Shown: positions 1-10,144 of the stretch, one piece after another
Layout: each line of letters begins with the position of its first letter
Position numbering within the stretch: position 1 is the first letter of the stretch
DNA from: Brachionus koreanus
Taxonomy: Eukaryota; Rotifera; Eurotatoria; Ploima; Brachionidae
Direction: 5' to 3'
Assembly: GCA_016987375.1 (NCBI GenBank)
Contig: PJRA01000325.1
Location: 152,432 to 189,348 of the forward strand
DNA length: 36,917 nucleotides
Position numbers and translations under genes: made by a program
The notes under the pieces: model-generated
Databases searched by the model: none
Told to the model about the DNA's origin: nothing
What the model saw: only the letters and a program-made list of their open reading frames with translations

Positions 1-1000
1 TGACACAGAGGCTACTGCATCGAGTTGATCATCTACACTGCAAATTTTTTCCAGTCGAAACCGGTCCCCCATTTCATTATTTTTCCACCCTCAGCGGGTT
101 TTGAACCATCGATCTTCTGCTTGCATGACTAACACACAAACCTCTCGGCTATAAGGGCTTTAGCAGCATCTTTGCTGCCTTTTATTCTTTTAAGGTGCCA
201 CAATGGACCAGTCCGTAATATCAACTTGAACGTCGACAATCTCTCGGTACTCGGACTCTGGAAAAGAGTAGGTGCAAAAGAAAAGAGTTTTAAAAAGTGG
301 ACAAGGTTCTACGCGACGGATAGAGACTCCTTGCACAAATGCATGTCTCTAATTTGCTCGTGAACTACATCCTGACCAATTTCAATTTAAAAGTCTCCTA
401 TGTCAAACTTTTCTTATTAATTTTAAAAAAAACGACTGACTTGTGGTCAGTCAACATTTTTATTTCTCACTCCCTCTTTCTAGTCACCCGTTTTCTTAGA
501 CCGTGTTTCGTTTCGACCACACATGCATTTTTACAAGCTTATCAAAGCTCTTTGGCTAAACGCCTGGCGTGGCCTTTAGCACTCCTCTTCTTAGTCTTTA
601 CTAGTTTTATTTTCACTCTCTTTAGAAATTCCAAAAGCATACTTTTAAAAGATTTAGTTAACTTGATCGAGACTGTCGAATCAAATATAAAAGGAGATTG
701 ATAAGTAGTAGTTAGGATTTTCGTTCTTCGTCAGGTTCTCTATTCCCATCCATCCAGACTTCGAAAGATCTGAAGTCAATGGGGATTAAGACAAATATCT
801 CTCCGCTAAAATCATCTGGTGCTCGAGCAAGATTAATGCGCGACCCGTCGGATTTCTCGATTAATCTCAAGAGTCATCCTTAAATGAGAATTGTTATTCA
901 CGGGATTATGTTTATGCAGTAACCCCGTGGATTATAATCCCATATAAATTTACATTATATGCATATGACAGGGAAGAGATTCAAAAGAAATTCGACCTTT
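1..1000. other. GC-richer, repeat-like region with broken reading frames
   Basis: This kilobase is visibly richer in G and C than the rest of the window. It has no intact gene. On the minus strand a 53-codon open stretch runs from about 876 down to a stop at 712-714 (it contains FRSFEVWMDGNREPDEE), and a shorter one lies around 200-260 (contains IVDVQVDITDWSIV). Both look like real but broken coding sequence that I cannot assign to a family. Plus-strand frames at 172-363 and 339-701 look like shadows. Small hairpins occur (GACTTC/GAAGTC near 757-777; CACGGG/CCCGTG near 899-929). Transposable-element origin is an inference from composition and decay. Confidence 0.4.
87..158 (-). repeat. tRNA-like sequence, possible head of a tRNA-derived SINE or tRNA pseudogene
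   Basis: Read on the minus strand, a 72-nt stretch begins GCCCTTA and ends TGAGGGT, which pair as a 7-bp acceptor stem (one G-T pair). It carries a good pol III A box (TAGCCGAGAGG) and a B-box-like GGTTCAAAACC with tRNA spacing. A central 7-nt loop would show anticodon CAT. The D arm and two pairs of the T stem are broken, so it is not a working tRNA. The minus-strand sequence after it, to the window edge, could be a SINE body. It may instead be chance or a simple pseudogene. Confidence 0.4.
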
Positions 1001-1150
1001 ATTCATTATTCACCAGCACAAGCTCCAAATTTTGGATAATAAATACTTATTTTTTTCAACGGTGATTAGTAAAGCATTTTTTGATTTACCTAAGTCCAAA
1101 TTTTTTATTAATTAAAAAATCAAAAATTATTAATATTTTTTTATTTTTAG

Positions 1151-1323
1151 GGTCAAAAAGTTTATTTTTGTACGACAATGTTTCAATGAAATGTCGTGAT
1201 TATTTGCTTGGTTACCAAATTGTTTTTAATTACAGAAAAAATATTTGTAAAATTTTCTCTAATAATTTATCTTTTTTAGATAACCATTCTAATATTAAAT
1301 TTAATGACACAGTCAAAATATAA
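1151..1323 (+). CDS. Possible terminal exon of an unidentified gene
   Basis: A 3' splice-site-like TTATTTTTAG at 1141-1150 precedes an open frame of about 57 codons ending in TAA at 1321-1323. An AATAAA overlaps the stop (1322-1327). The peptide contains Cys, Tyr, Arg and Asp in a reasonable balance (for example KCRDYLLGYQIVFNY), unlike the Lys/Asn/Ile/Phe-only frames typical of this AT-rich DNA. No upstream exon was found and no family is recognised, so it could be a chance frame or a transposon scrap. Confidence 0.22.
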
Positions 1324-1330
1324 TAAATTA

Positions 1331-3765
1331 ATTATTGTTATAACGTAATTCAATTAAATTTTCTAATAAAACCAGTATTTTAATTAAAAAAAATGTACTT
1401 ATTTTAAAGTACATCAAACCTTATATAATGAATAATTCAGTATAGTATCCTTCCTTAGCTCTCCTTACTCAGGATCAGATATTTTAAGAATTTATTAATG
1501 TTTAATTCTAATTTCACATTATTTGAAAGTTATTTTGATATCTTGAATCAAAAATCTTAAAAAATTATTTAATTTTCATTGAAAAAAAGTAAAATAACGA
1601 GTCAAATAAAATGGATCAAAAAATGCCTGCGGTCTGAGCGCTAAAATGTCTTATTGATCTTTAAACAAATTGATCAAAAATTAGATAACTTTTCTTGATA
1701 AAAAGAAGTTACATTTGTGTTATTAAATTGCTTTAGTTTTAAGTTAAATTGTTATTTAATCAACACTTCACTTTCTTACAAGTAAATTTTAAATATTCAA
1801 AACTTTGAGTGTCTTGAATAAACTAACAAAAAATAAATTTGAGTTTAAAATATTTTTCAGTTATTTTCAACTCTAATTTTTAAGTTTTTTGATTATTCAT
1901 TAAACTAATTTTACAAAAAACTCTTTAAAAATCAGAAAATATAATAAAACTAATATTGACTAGTTATAGATAGTGATGGAAAAAAATGTTCATAAAAATA
2001 ATGCTGATTAAAACAGAATTATTTAGATTAATATATCATTTGAATCAGTTAATATTATTTTGGACAAGATCCTTTTACTGAATCATCTTTTTTTAATCTA
2101 AAAATTGTTTATTCTTAATAATATTAAAAATGAATATAATTTTTTTAATATCACTAAAGATTAATTAAAATTTTAATAGTTTGAAGTTTTAACTCATCAA
2201 ATTTATTTATTTATTTTAAAATTATATAAATAAAGTATATTTAATATTTGTTTTCTCTAAAGTAAATATAAAGTGCTAGATTATAACCTATTTGAATTTG
2301 TATTATTATGGAAATCATCCTATTTTAAATTATGTTTAAACATGAAATAAATGTCAATTTTAGCTAATCTAAGTTTCGAAAAAAAATTAATCAATTATTT
2401 AAGATAATAAAAAATTAAAGTCATAGATTTTTTTTTATAAATTATAACCACCAAATGATTTAAATTTAAAATTTTTATTTTCCATTCAAATATTTGAAAT
2501 AGCTTTTTACCTTAGAAAATAAGTTGCGTAGCGATTTATGTCAGATAAACGCACTTCAGAAAATATTTGAACTCTAGTTTAGAATTTTTTTTGTTCAGCT
2601 ATTTGAAAAAATTCAATTTCTATGTTTTTGATTAAAAATTGCATGAAATTAAATCCTCTCTGAATTTTAATTCTCCAAGTAAATTTTTTATTCGATAGTA
2701 AAATTCAGACTAACCCTAAGCATTTTTATTCAATAGAGTTAAATAATTAAAAATTTGATTAGGTCTTATTCTAGATTAATTTTTCAGGATTTTTTCGATT
2801 GTCCACAATACCTTTAATGGAATTCAATTTAATAATAATAATAGTCAATATTCTACGGTCAAGTTTAGTTTAATTTTATGATTCTATTTTTAATTTTTTA
2901 GATAAGAAATAATTAATCATACTTTGATAAGTTTTATAGCTTTTTTGATTAAGGAAAAGCCATTCCATCATATGAATTTTTGAAATTTAAACCTTTGTCG
3001 TCATCAAATAAACAAAGGCCAAAATTTTTCCTATAAATAATCAACAAACATTATTTTTACCTTGTGTTTACTTCAGTTAACTGGCTGTCAAGTGCATTTA
3101 AAAATTAAAAGTTTCATATTAAGAAATAAAACTATTAAGAACTAAGGGGTTTATAATATAAATATTGAAAATTATTGAAATTGTTAAGAAAAAGTTTTGA
3201 GAATAGTTCGAGACGCGGACAAGATTCAAAAAAATGCTTTTTATGTGTGTAGGTTTATGATGCGAGATAAATAAAATTTATTGGAAAATTGCGTCGTAAT
3301 TTGCTTTCTTTTTTTTGCCAGGTTTCATTTAAATATAGCAATTATATTACTCGCGTTGGGTTTTAACATTTTTTCTGAAATACTTATCTCCATTTAATTC
3401 CAAGTTATATAATTTAATGTACATTTACTCATAATTATATATTCTTTTATTTTTAAAATTTTTTTAATGTTAACTTTGGGCTAAATTGAAAAAAAAAAGC
3501 CTCAAGAAATTAATGTTTGTCTAAACATTTATTTTACCAATATTTTGTTTGAGTTAGAAAATAAAAGAGAAAACAAAAAAGTTTCTTAAAGAAAGTAGAA
3601 ATTTATAAAATTGCTTTATAAAAGGCTTGTTTAATAAGAAAAAAATAACACTCAAGTTAGAAAATTCAAAAAGCACATTTTTGAAAATTATATCTTATTT
3701 GATGGAATCATGCTAGGACTATTTCCATGGCAAATGAAAAAAATCTTAGTTTATTAGATTGATTT
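1331..3765. other. Gene-free AT-rich spacer
   Basis: No coding frame, RNA gene or clear element was seen. The segment around 1567-1610 (a run with CATTGAAAAAAAGTAAAA followed by GAGTC and ATAAAAT) closely resembles 11051-11095, so a short dispersed repeat may be present. Confidence 0.5.
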
Positions 3766-3806
3766 CCTTTATTTCAAGAGCTTTGTTGTAGATATTGAGT
3801 CAACTT

Positions 3807-3989
3807 TTAAATCTTAAGTACATGGGTACGTAAGGCTTTTTCCAAATACTTAATCTCAAAACCTGGGCATTTTCCTTGATCACGAGGAACAAAGACTTGA
3901 TGACTAGTATTTGATTGCTTACAAACAATCGATAAAAGCCCAGACATGTTGTAAAAATGGTTCAAAAAATAGTATTTAATTGACTGCAT
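3807..3989 (-). CDS. Small protein gene, unidentified (about 46-60 aa)
   Basis: The frame encodes 60 residues from the first ATG, or 46 from the second (MSGLLSIVCKQSN, codon 15), which may be the better start. The peptide has mixed composition with two Cys and runs such as VFVPRDQGKCPGFEIKYLEK, which looks like genuine protein in such AT-rich DNA. An AATAAA on the minus strand at 3768-3773 lies about 34 nt past the stop. The gene diverges from the plus-strand gene at 4117 with only about 127 bp between starts, so a shared promoter is possible. A CATGCAG near the first ATG could also be a 3' splice site, which would make this the last exon of a larger gene. Family not recognised. Confidence 0.42.
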   Translation of the reverse strand: MQSIKYYFLNHFYNMSGLLSIVCKQSNTSHQVFVPRDQGKCPGFEIKYLEKALRTHVLKI

Positions 3990-4116
3990 GAATTTAGATT
4001 AATTGATGAAATTTTAGAATTTTTACTTTGTTTTTTTTTGTTTATTTGAGCAATTTTTTTTAATTCTAAATAAAATTATTTCTTAATTGACATTTAGAAA
4101 CTAAGATTTAATTAGA

Positions 4117-4905
4117 ATGAGTAACTTTGCCAACTCTGATTTAAAAAACTTCAAACCGTTGTCCAAGCGTCAAATAAATAAGCTAAACAGACGTCGAAAC
4201 GATGAAAATGAGTTAGAAGATGACAACAAATCAATTGCGCTAAGTAGTGATTATTCATCCTTTTTGACTTCATCTACCAATATCACAGGAGAGTCAATTG
4301 ATTCGAACAATGAATTCGATTTGTACAAGCATGATGGCTCTCTGGTTTACATAAAACAAAAGTACAAAATGTATTTAGATTGGCTTAATGAAAATTCCAA
4401 GACAAGCAAGCATAAACGTGGACACAAGCAGCTCAACTGGTATAGCTATGAGAAACACTTTCACAAAAATGAGTATTTAAGATATTTGAAAAGTGCTTCG
4501 GTGGAGGAAGAGAATGAAAAGAAAAAGTCAAGCAAAAGCAGGCCAAGATTCGGTTCGACAAACAGTTTAAACTTATCAAGTGAAAGTAGCTCGTTTGTCG
4601 CGGCACCGATCGAAATAGAACCAGCCGAATGCAAGGAATTTAAACCAAAGGGAGTCAAATTTGAAAAATTCAACAAGTTTGCTTCTGGATCTTTTAATTC
4701 GTCTATTTCTGCCGGAAGCTTGAAGCCTATTTTGAAAACAAGTCAAACTAATGATTACCAAAATCCATACATCAAAAACAGACTAAGTGCCAATTCGAAA
4801 AAAAAAACCTCTCAAAACCAGGTTAAATTTCCGCCCATTTTGGTTCAATGCAGTGACGATTTTTATGCTGTTTTAAACGAATTAGAAAAAGAAAAGCTTG
4901 TTTAA
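4117..4905 (+). CDS. Unidentified single-exon protein, 262 aa, basic and Ser-rich
   Basis: One uninterrupted frame from ATG to TAA with no intron. The protein is hydrophilic, with no signal peptide or membrane span. Residues 1-75 are Ser/Asn/Asp-rich; 75-125 hold an aromatic-rich block (YKMYLDWLNENSK, then NWYSYEKHFHKNEYLRYL) that may be the conserved core; 126-175 are Lys/Ser low complexity; and the C-terminal third contains KGVKF, which fits the PP1-docking RVxF pattern, and a KPILK motif. The length of the frame and its codon usage make it a real gene; function is unknown. An AG lies just before the ATG (TTAATTAG-A-ATG), so a 5'UTR intron or trans-splice acceptor is conceivable. An AATAAA follows at 5036-5041. 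It diverges from the small gene at 3807-3989. Confidence 0.75.
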   Translation: MSNFANSDLKNFKPLSKRQINKLNRRRNDENELEDDNKSIALSSDYSSFLTSSTNITGESIDSNNEFDLYKHDGSLVYIKQKYKMYLDWLNENSKTSKHKRGHKQLNWYSYEKHFHKNEYLRYLKSASVEEENEKKKSSKSRPRFGSTNSLNLSSESSSFVAAPIEIEPAECKEFKPKGVKFEKFNKFASGSFNSSISAGSLKPILKTSQTNDYQNPYIKNRLSANSKKKTSQNQVKFPPILVQCSDDFYAVLNELEKEKLV

Positions 4906-4994
4906 TTTAATTTTAAAAAATATTTTGTGTTTTTTATGCTCAAAAAATTCCAAAGAGTCCATGCCATATTTACAAGCATTTCTTTTTTTTTTCT

Positions 4995-5018
4995 TAAAGA
5001 GAACCAAAGTTCTCTTTA
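4995..5018 (+). other. Perfect hairpin in the 3'UTR of the 4117-4905 gene
   Basis: TAAAGAGAAC and its reverse complement flank a 4-nt loop (CAAA), giving a 10-bp perfect stem 90 nt after the stop codon and 18 nt before the AATAAA signal. It does not match the histone 3' stem-loop consensus. A role in mRNA 3'-end processing or stability is only a possibility. Confidence 0.5.
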
Positions 5019-5045
5019 TATTTGTTTGTGTTTGTAATAAATAAT

Positions 5046-6819
5046 TTTTTTTGTAAATATTATTTAAATTTAAATAAAATTCTTTGCATATTAAAAGAAA
5101 TGTAATAGACGCTTTTAATTTACCTAAAATTAACCTAAATTATTTTTAATTTTGCTAAATGAGGATTTTAATGTAATAAGTAATTACCAATTCAAATAAT
5201 CATAAATAAAATGTTTTTCATTTATATTTCATATATTTTAAATTAATTAGTTTACTTAAGCTGGAGCGTCAATATTAACTCTTCGAGGCAAAAAATTTAT
5301 TCAATTAATTCATTAAAATTTTAAGAATAGAAGAAAATTTAAAAACATTAAATTAAATTTTTCTATTTATTCAAAAGAGAGTTTGACACGATATTATACA
5401 TTTTTACAGAAAAAAAAATTTTTTTTAGCTTTGATATTTGATAGAATAAACATTAAATTTTTTTCTTTTGCTTTAATTTATAGATTGAACAAAAAAATTA
5501 AAATTCATTAGTATTTTATGATAAAAGTAAATTCAATAATCGAATTTAAATTAAAAACTATTTCTAAAAAAAAACAACGAGAAAATTTTTTTTCTTCTGC
5601 CCCTTATCTGAGACATAAAATAAATATTAAAAGATAAAAAAACAATAAATCTTAAAATTAAAATGGATGCCTGAAGAAAAAAGACATAGCTTTAATGACA
5701 ATTATATAATTTATTTTATTTGAAATGAAAATAATAATAGAATTTTTATCTCAGTATTTTATTAATTTCAAATTTCTTTTATTTTTAAGTATTATATTAA
5801 AATAAGTGCATTAAGATAGTATCATAAAATTTATTTATTGTCAATTCTAAGAAATTAATTACCTTAATAAAAAAAAAAATTTCAATCAAAGATTTTTAAA
5901 GCTATTAAAATCTGACAAAATTCTTATTTAACAAGCAAGGGCGTATCAATTTTTTCAATATAAAAATAAATCTATCATAATTTTTCTTTACTAAAAACTA
6001 TTTTTAGTAAAAAAAGTAATTGTTATTATTTACTTAAAACATTTTTGTTTTTTTAAGCTTTTTTGGGTTTTTTAGATAAAAATTAAAAAAAATAAAGCTT
6101 TTAGTGTAGAAATTTCTAAAATTATTTTCAAATTTGTTTTAGCAAACTTCAAAATTAGATTTTTTTAATTTGAAAATCAAAATCTCACTTTAATTCAATT
6201 GATTCATCATAAAATCTGCTGTTTAATACATTTAAATTTTTAAAATAAATGAAAATATCGGGTTAAAGAATATTTTATTTTTAAATTTGACAAAATATAT
6301 CTATATATTAATCTAATTTTTAATATAAATTATCTTTTTAAAATCGTCAAATTTTTAAAATTTTAAAATCTTAGAATTAAAAAAATAATTAGCATCAAAC
6401 CATTAATTCATTTCGAAATTGAGATTTTTTGCTGGATAAAAGAAACAATTTAACTTTTAGAAAAATAAATATTCTTAAAAATTAATATAGAGAAGTAAAG
6501 TGAAAAAGGTTTTTTTTCTTTTATTTATAAAAAAAAGAATTAGTAAGCTATTATTCAAATATAAACCATTATGTTGTGTTGAGGTTTCAAGTGGAGGTGC
6601 TTGAACCAACGGTTATTTTTTATATTTACTGTTGAGGTTTTAAATAAAAGACGGTTTTAAGGTTTAAACATTTTATTCGAGACAATTTTACTACTTAACA
6701 AGAGAGAATATAACAATAATAATAAAGAAGAAACGATATTATAACAAAACATGTTTCACTAGTCCTTAACCGAAGTTAAGTACTATTGAAACCATGCTAT
6801 TAGAGTGAGGAGCTACGGT
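5046..6819. other. AT-rich spacer, right part probably flank of the mariner remnant
   Basis: No gene was seen. From about 6560 the DNA becomes less AT-rich. A segment 6572-6832 begins TGTTG and ends CAACA and holds a repeated GTTGAGGTTT (about 6578 and 6630). It lies on the 3' side of the mariner coding remnant and could include its terminal region, but no matching partner terminal repeat was found. Confidence 0.3.
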
Positions 6820-7795
6820 TTAGTCCGCAACAGTTGCTTGAATTTTTAGCCATCTTTTATAAAGTTCGATTCTTCTCTTGTATCATTCACGGCTTTTGAA
6901 GCCAAAAAACTCATTTAACCCTTTTTCAACCTTAAAAATGCTGTCTTCAAAGAAAATGAGGCACTTAGGTAATAAGATCGTAATCCCCAGTAAACACAAA
7001 AGCTTTTAATTGGAATAACTTTTTTTAGTTTAAGTACAAATCATTTAAAGTCTTAAATGCTTTTAATCTATTTAATAAATCAGAAAATATTTTTATAAAA
7101 AGTTTGAGTTAGTAAATTTTTTTAATTGCCAGCTAAATTTAAAAATCAAAATATATAAAAAACATTTTAAAAATGTATACAAAATTTGTCTATTTTCTTA
7201 AAATATTAAAATGGAAATAAAGAATAAAATAATTTTTTTTAAAATCTAGCGTAATAAGACACTTTTATGCTTAATTTGATCTGCAAGGCAGAAAATAAAT
7301 CAAAATAACTTTTAAAATTTTAGTAAGCATTTCCTCAGATATTCTTTACATAGAAAAAAATTTAAAGATATTTTCTTCAAATTTCTTAACCAAAATATTT
7401 TTTCGAAAAAATCTCTACGATTTCTTTAAAAAATAAAGAAATGATAATGAAATTTTAAAGATCGTTTAAAAACCTTCAATTATGAGTTGACTGGGTCAGA
7501 AAGAGAAAAATCTGAGCTACATGTTGTTTTAGAAAGAAGTTCCTTTCCTTCCGGCTTTTCTATTTTTGTCAGCTGTATGAAATCTAGCGTTATCTTTAAG
7601 AGACTGACTTTCCATTTGGCTGACCAAATATCGTTGATTTTAATGTTCTTTAGTCGTTTGATAATTGGCGATTACTAAGCTTGATTTCTCTCACAATCGT
7701 ACACAAAGCATTCTAATCGAGAATTGCTTGTCTACATGACACTTTCTTCCTCTGAAGGCTCGTGCCATTCTTAATCTAAAGACATTTTGATAGAT
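6820..7795 (-). pseudogene. Decayed mariner-like DNA transposon (transposase remnants)
   Basis: On the minus strand, 7795-7487 carries frame-shifted pieces matching the mariner transposase core in order: WHEPSEE, then MLCV, then DNARFHTADKNRK (family: DNARPHTA, second catalytic Asp), then CSSDFSLSDP (family: PYSPDLAPSDYH, third catalytic Asp). The C-terminal part lies at 6984-6820 in one frame with a single internal TGA where Trp is expected: KVEKGLNEFFGFKSRE, stop, YKRRIELYKRWLK, matching the family FF.SK..WYKRGI..L..RW.K block. About 500 bp of AT-rich DNA separates the two pieces where an intact gene would have only a few codons, so an insertion or rearrangement has occurred. Clearly inactive. 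No terminal inverted repeat pair was identified. Confidence 0.58.
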
Positions 7796-8739
7796 AGGTG
7801 AAAAAGAGATAATAAATTCAATAAAATGATTTTAATACTTTTTTTTTAAATAATAGGTTTATTGGTTTGACAAGAAACCATTTTTTTAATCCCGTTGAGA
7901 ATTAGATTTAATATTTCCGTCACTGCCAATAACAACAGAGTCGGAATGTAAAACCTTAAAATTGAATATAAAAGCTTAATTTTACCTTATTTTAATAAAC
8001 AAAATGATAAATTTTATATTCTATTACTCTTCTTTTAAAAAAAAGTTGACATGTTTAACTATTGACTTTTTATTCATTTTTTTGACAAATTAATCTGTTG
8101 ATAATTTCATTGTTGACAACATAAATTCGCTCTATTTTAGCTGCTTGGTTGATCTTGTTTTTAAATTTTGAATTTGATGGTATCTTATCTGGTATTGAAG
8201 CATTTTTTATTTAAATTATCTTATCAATCGTTTATTGTAATTAAGATCAGAATAAGTATTTATGTATAAGAAATCAATCCAATTTAAAAAAGAGATAACG
8301 AATTTTACAAATTTTTTAAAAGCTTATAATTTAATAAATAAATAAATTTAAAATGTAATTATGACCTAAAATTGAGAGTGCTATTTTTTTCCCAAATTTT
8401 AAACATTTTTAGCATATCCAAAATTTTCTTTATTATTTAATTTACCTGAAATTTACTATTTAAAATAGACTCGTTGGGATAACTTGATGAATAATAATGA
8501 AAGATGGGTTTTTAGTGATTAAAGATTAAGACAAAACTAATGATGTGTTCGCGAGAAGATCAGATAGAAAAGCCCAAAAATAATACGAAACAGAATAATG
8601 GGAGGTCATTACAAGGACAAACAGATAAACTAATCAAGAATGCAATAGAACAAATCATTAAGAATTAGAAAGATTTATTTATACTATCTACATATTTCGT
8701 GTTTTTTTGAAGATGTCAGTTTTGATTTTTTTTTTTACT
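7796..8739. other. AT-rich spacer with one short open frame
   Basis: Mostly featureless. Around 8540-8669 a short plus-strand frame starts MMCSRED and ends in QIIKN and TAG (about 43 codons) with a less AT-biased composition. I do not recognise it; it may be chance or transposon debris. Confidence 0.35.
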
Positions 8740-8778
8740 ACCGTATGCTAATATTTCTTTAGAATTTAATATAAAAAT
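8740..8778 (+). promoter_or_regulatory. Likely snRNA-type pol III promoter of the U6atac gene (PSE plus TATA)
   Basis: A TATA box (TATAAAAAT, 8770-8778) lies 31 to 23 bases before the predicted U6atac start at 8801, the spacing used by type 3 pol III promoters. A less AT-biased stretch TACCGTATGCTAATATTT (8740-8757, about -61 to -44) is in the position of a proximal sequence element. The PSE assignment rests on position only, since PSE sequence varies between animals. Confidence 0.55.
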
Positions 8779-8800
8779 AATTTTTTTCAAATACAAAGAT

Positions 8801-8919
8801 GTGTCTATTGAAAGGAGAGACGGTTAGCACTCCCCTTGACAAGGACGGAATAGATCTTCTGATCTATAATACTAAAAATGGCTGAGGCACAACCCTGAAA
8901 AGGGCAATCAGTCATTATT
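8801..8919 (+). ncRNA. U6atac: U6atac small nuclear RNA (minor spliceosome)
   Basis: U6atac replaces U6 in the minor, U12-dependent spliceosome: it pairs with the 5' splice site of U12-type introns and with U4atac and U12, and forms the catalytic core. The block 8811-8850 (AAAGGAGAGACGGTTAGCAC, then TCCCCTTGACAAGGACGGAA) matches the nearly invariant U6atac core as I know it with about two changes. It is followed by an internal stem-loop, ATAGATC/GATCTAT around TTCT (8850-8867), and a 3' stem-loop: ATGGCTGA (8878-8885) pairs perfectly, allowing one G-T, with TCAGTCAT (8908-8915), enclosing CCCT-GAAA-AGGG. The AGGCA bulge after the outer stem is also seen in vertebrate U6atac. A T run (8918-8923) serves as pol III terminator. 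The core distinguishes it clearly from U6. Its start is about 213 bp before the STRAP ATG on the same strand. Confidence 0.93.
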
Positions 8920-8923
8920 TTTT
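8918..8923 (+). terminator. Pol III T-run terminator of U6atac
   Basis: Six T in a row directly after the 3' stem-loop of the U6atac RNA, the usual pol III stop signal. Confidence 0.75.
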
Positions 8924-9013
8924 AGTTTTTTAACAAAATAATCAAGACATAATTTATGACATGTCTATAAAAAATGTTGAAATTTTATTTTAACTTTAAA
9001 TAAAACAACTAAA

Positions 9014-10081
9014 ATGGCCAAAAATTTGCGTCAAATTCCAATAACGTGTAGTGGTCACACGCGCCCAGTGGTTGATTTACGCTTTAGTGATATAACTCCA
9101 CACAGTTATTTTATAATTAGTGCATGTAAAGATGGTTTACCGATGCTAAGAGAAGGTGACACAGGGGACTGGGTTGGCACTTTCGTTGGTCACAAAGGCG
9201 CTGTTTGGGGCGCCACAATAAATAAAGATGCAACTCGTGCAGCTACTGGAGCAGCAGATTTTACTGCGTATGTGTTAATTTTATTTTCCTAATTATTTAA
9301 TTTCTAATTATTAAAGAAAATTATGGGATGCTAAGTCTGGAACTGAAATTCATTCGTTTTCCCATCGGCATATTGTCAAAAGTGTTGACTTTTCCTCGGA
9401 TACCAACTATCTTGTTACTGGGTGCAATGATAAAAATCTTAGATTATTTGACTTGGAAAATTATGCAACAGAGCCTAAAGTTTTTTCAGGACATAATTCA
9501 AATATCAAAAAGTGCATTCTAGTGGATGGATGTAGAAAAATAGTTAGCATTTCTGATGACAAAACACTAAGGGTATGGGACACAGTTTCTAATTGTCAAA
9601 CTACTCTTTTGACTTTTGATGATATACCAACTAGCATTGAGCAATCCAGAGATGGTCAATTATTGATTTTATCCCATGGAAATTCTGTTGAACTATACGA
9701 TTTAGATAAAATGGAAAAAGTTAAATCTTATTCAATTCCAAGTGTAATTAGCGCCGTTTCAATTAGTCCCGATAAAAGCTTATTCGTTTGTGGAAGTGAA
9801 AATTTTACTCTGTACAAATATAGTATAGAAACTGGAGCAGAAATAGGTATTTTATTTATTAAAAAAATTTAAAAAAATCTATTTTATTTTTGCTTCTAGA
9901 ATCATTTAAAGGGCATTTTGGACCAGTGCATTGTATACAATTTTCTCCTGATGGCGAAGTTTACGCAAGCGGCTCAGAAGATGGAACATTACGTTTGTGG
10001 CAGAACACTATTGGTAAAACTTATGGTTTATGGAAACTTATTGACTCAGAAGAAACAAATAACATTAATACTGTTTCGTAA
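9014..10081 (+). CDS. STRAP: STRAP, WD40-repeat protein (serine-threonine kinase receptor-associated / unrip), 321 aa
   Basis: Three exons: 9014-9267, 9317-9846, 9900-10081; introns of 49 and 53 bp with GTATGT...AAG and GTATTT...TAG ends. STRAP/unrip is a cytoplasmic WD40 scaffold known from vertebrates to bind TGF-beta receptors and SMAD7 and to associate with the SMN complex in snRNP assembly. The start matches the family closely ([13 protein letters not shown] at residues 9-21, then [37 protein letters not shown]). The middle shows SGHNSNIKK and DDKTLRVWD repeats, and the last exon has [27 protein letters not shown] and GKTYGLWK, a STRAP hallmark. The C-terminal tail after this is shorter than in vertebrate STRAP (about 350 aa). 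An AATAAA lies at 10139-10144. The U6atac gene lies in its upstream region. Confidence 0.95.
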
Positions 10082-10144
10082 TTTCCATTCAGTTATTTAA
10101 AATTATTTTCCACTTTTTAAAAAAGAGTAAAACATGAAAATAAA

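Noticed and set aside
1444..1451. GTATCCTT, a U12-type 5' splice-site consensus, prompted by the U6atac gene.
   Set aside because: No coding exon beside it and no matching branch-site/acceptor arrangement; an 8-mer is not enough. None of the introns in the modelled genes is U12-type.
6765..6820. A stretch with CCGAAGTTAAGTACTATTG resembles part of 5S rRNA.
   Set aside because: Only a short similarity; the flanks do not fit 5S structure, and the adjacent sequence is better explained by the mariner remnant.
6572..6832. TGTTG...CAACA ends suggested a solo LTR.
   Set aside because: No flanking duplication, no clear LTR signals, and the segment lies against a mariner remnant on the other strand.
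8811..8850. First considered as U6 snRNA.
   Set aside because: The GGAGAGA...TTAGCACTCCCCTTGACAAGGA core is that of U6atac, not U6.
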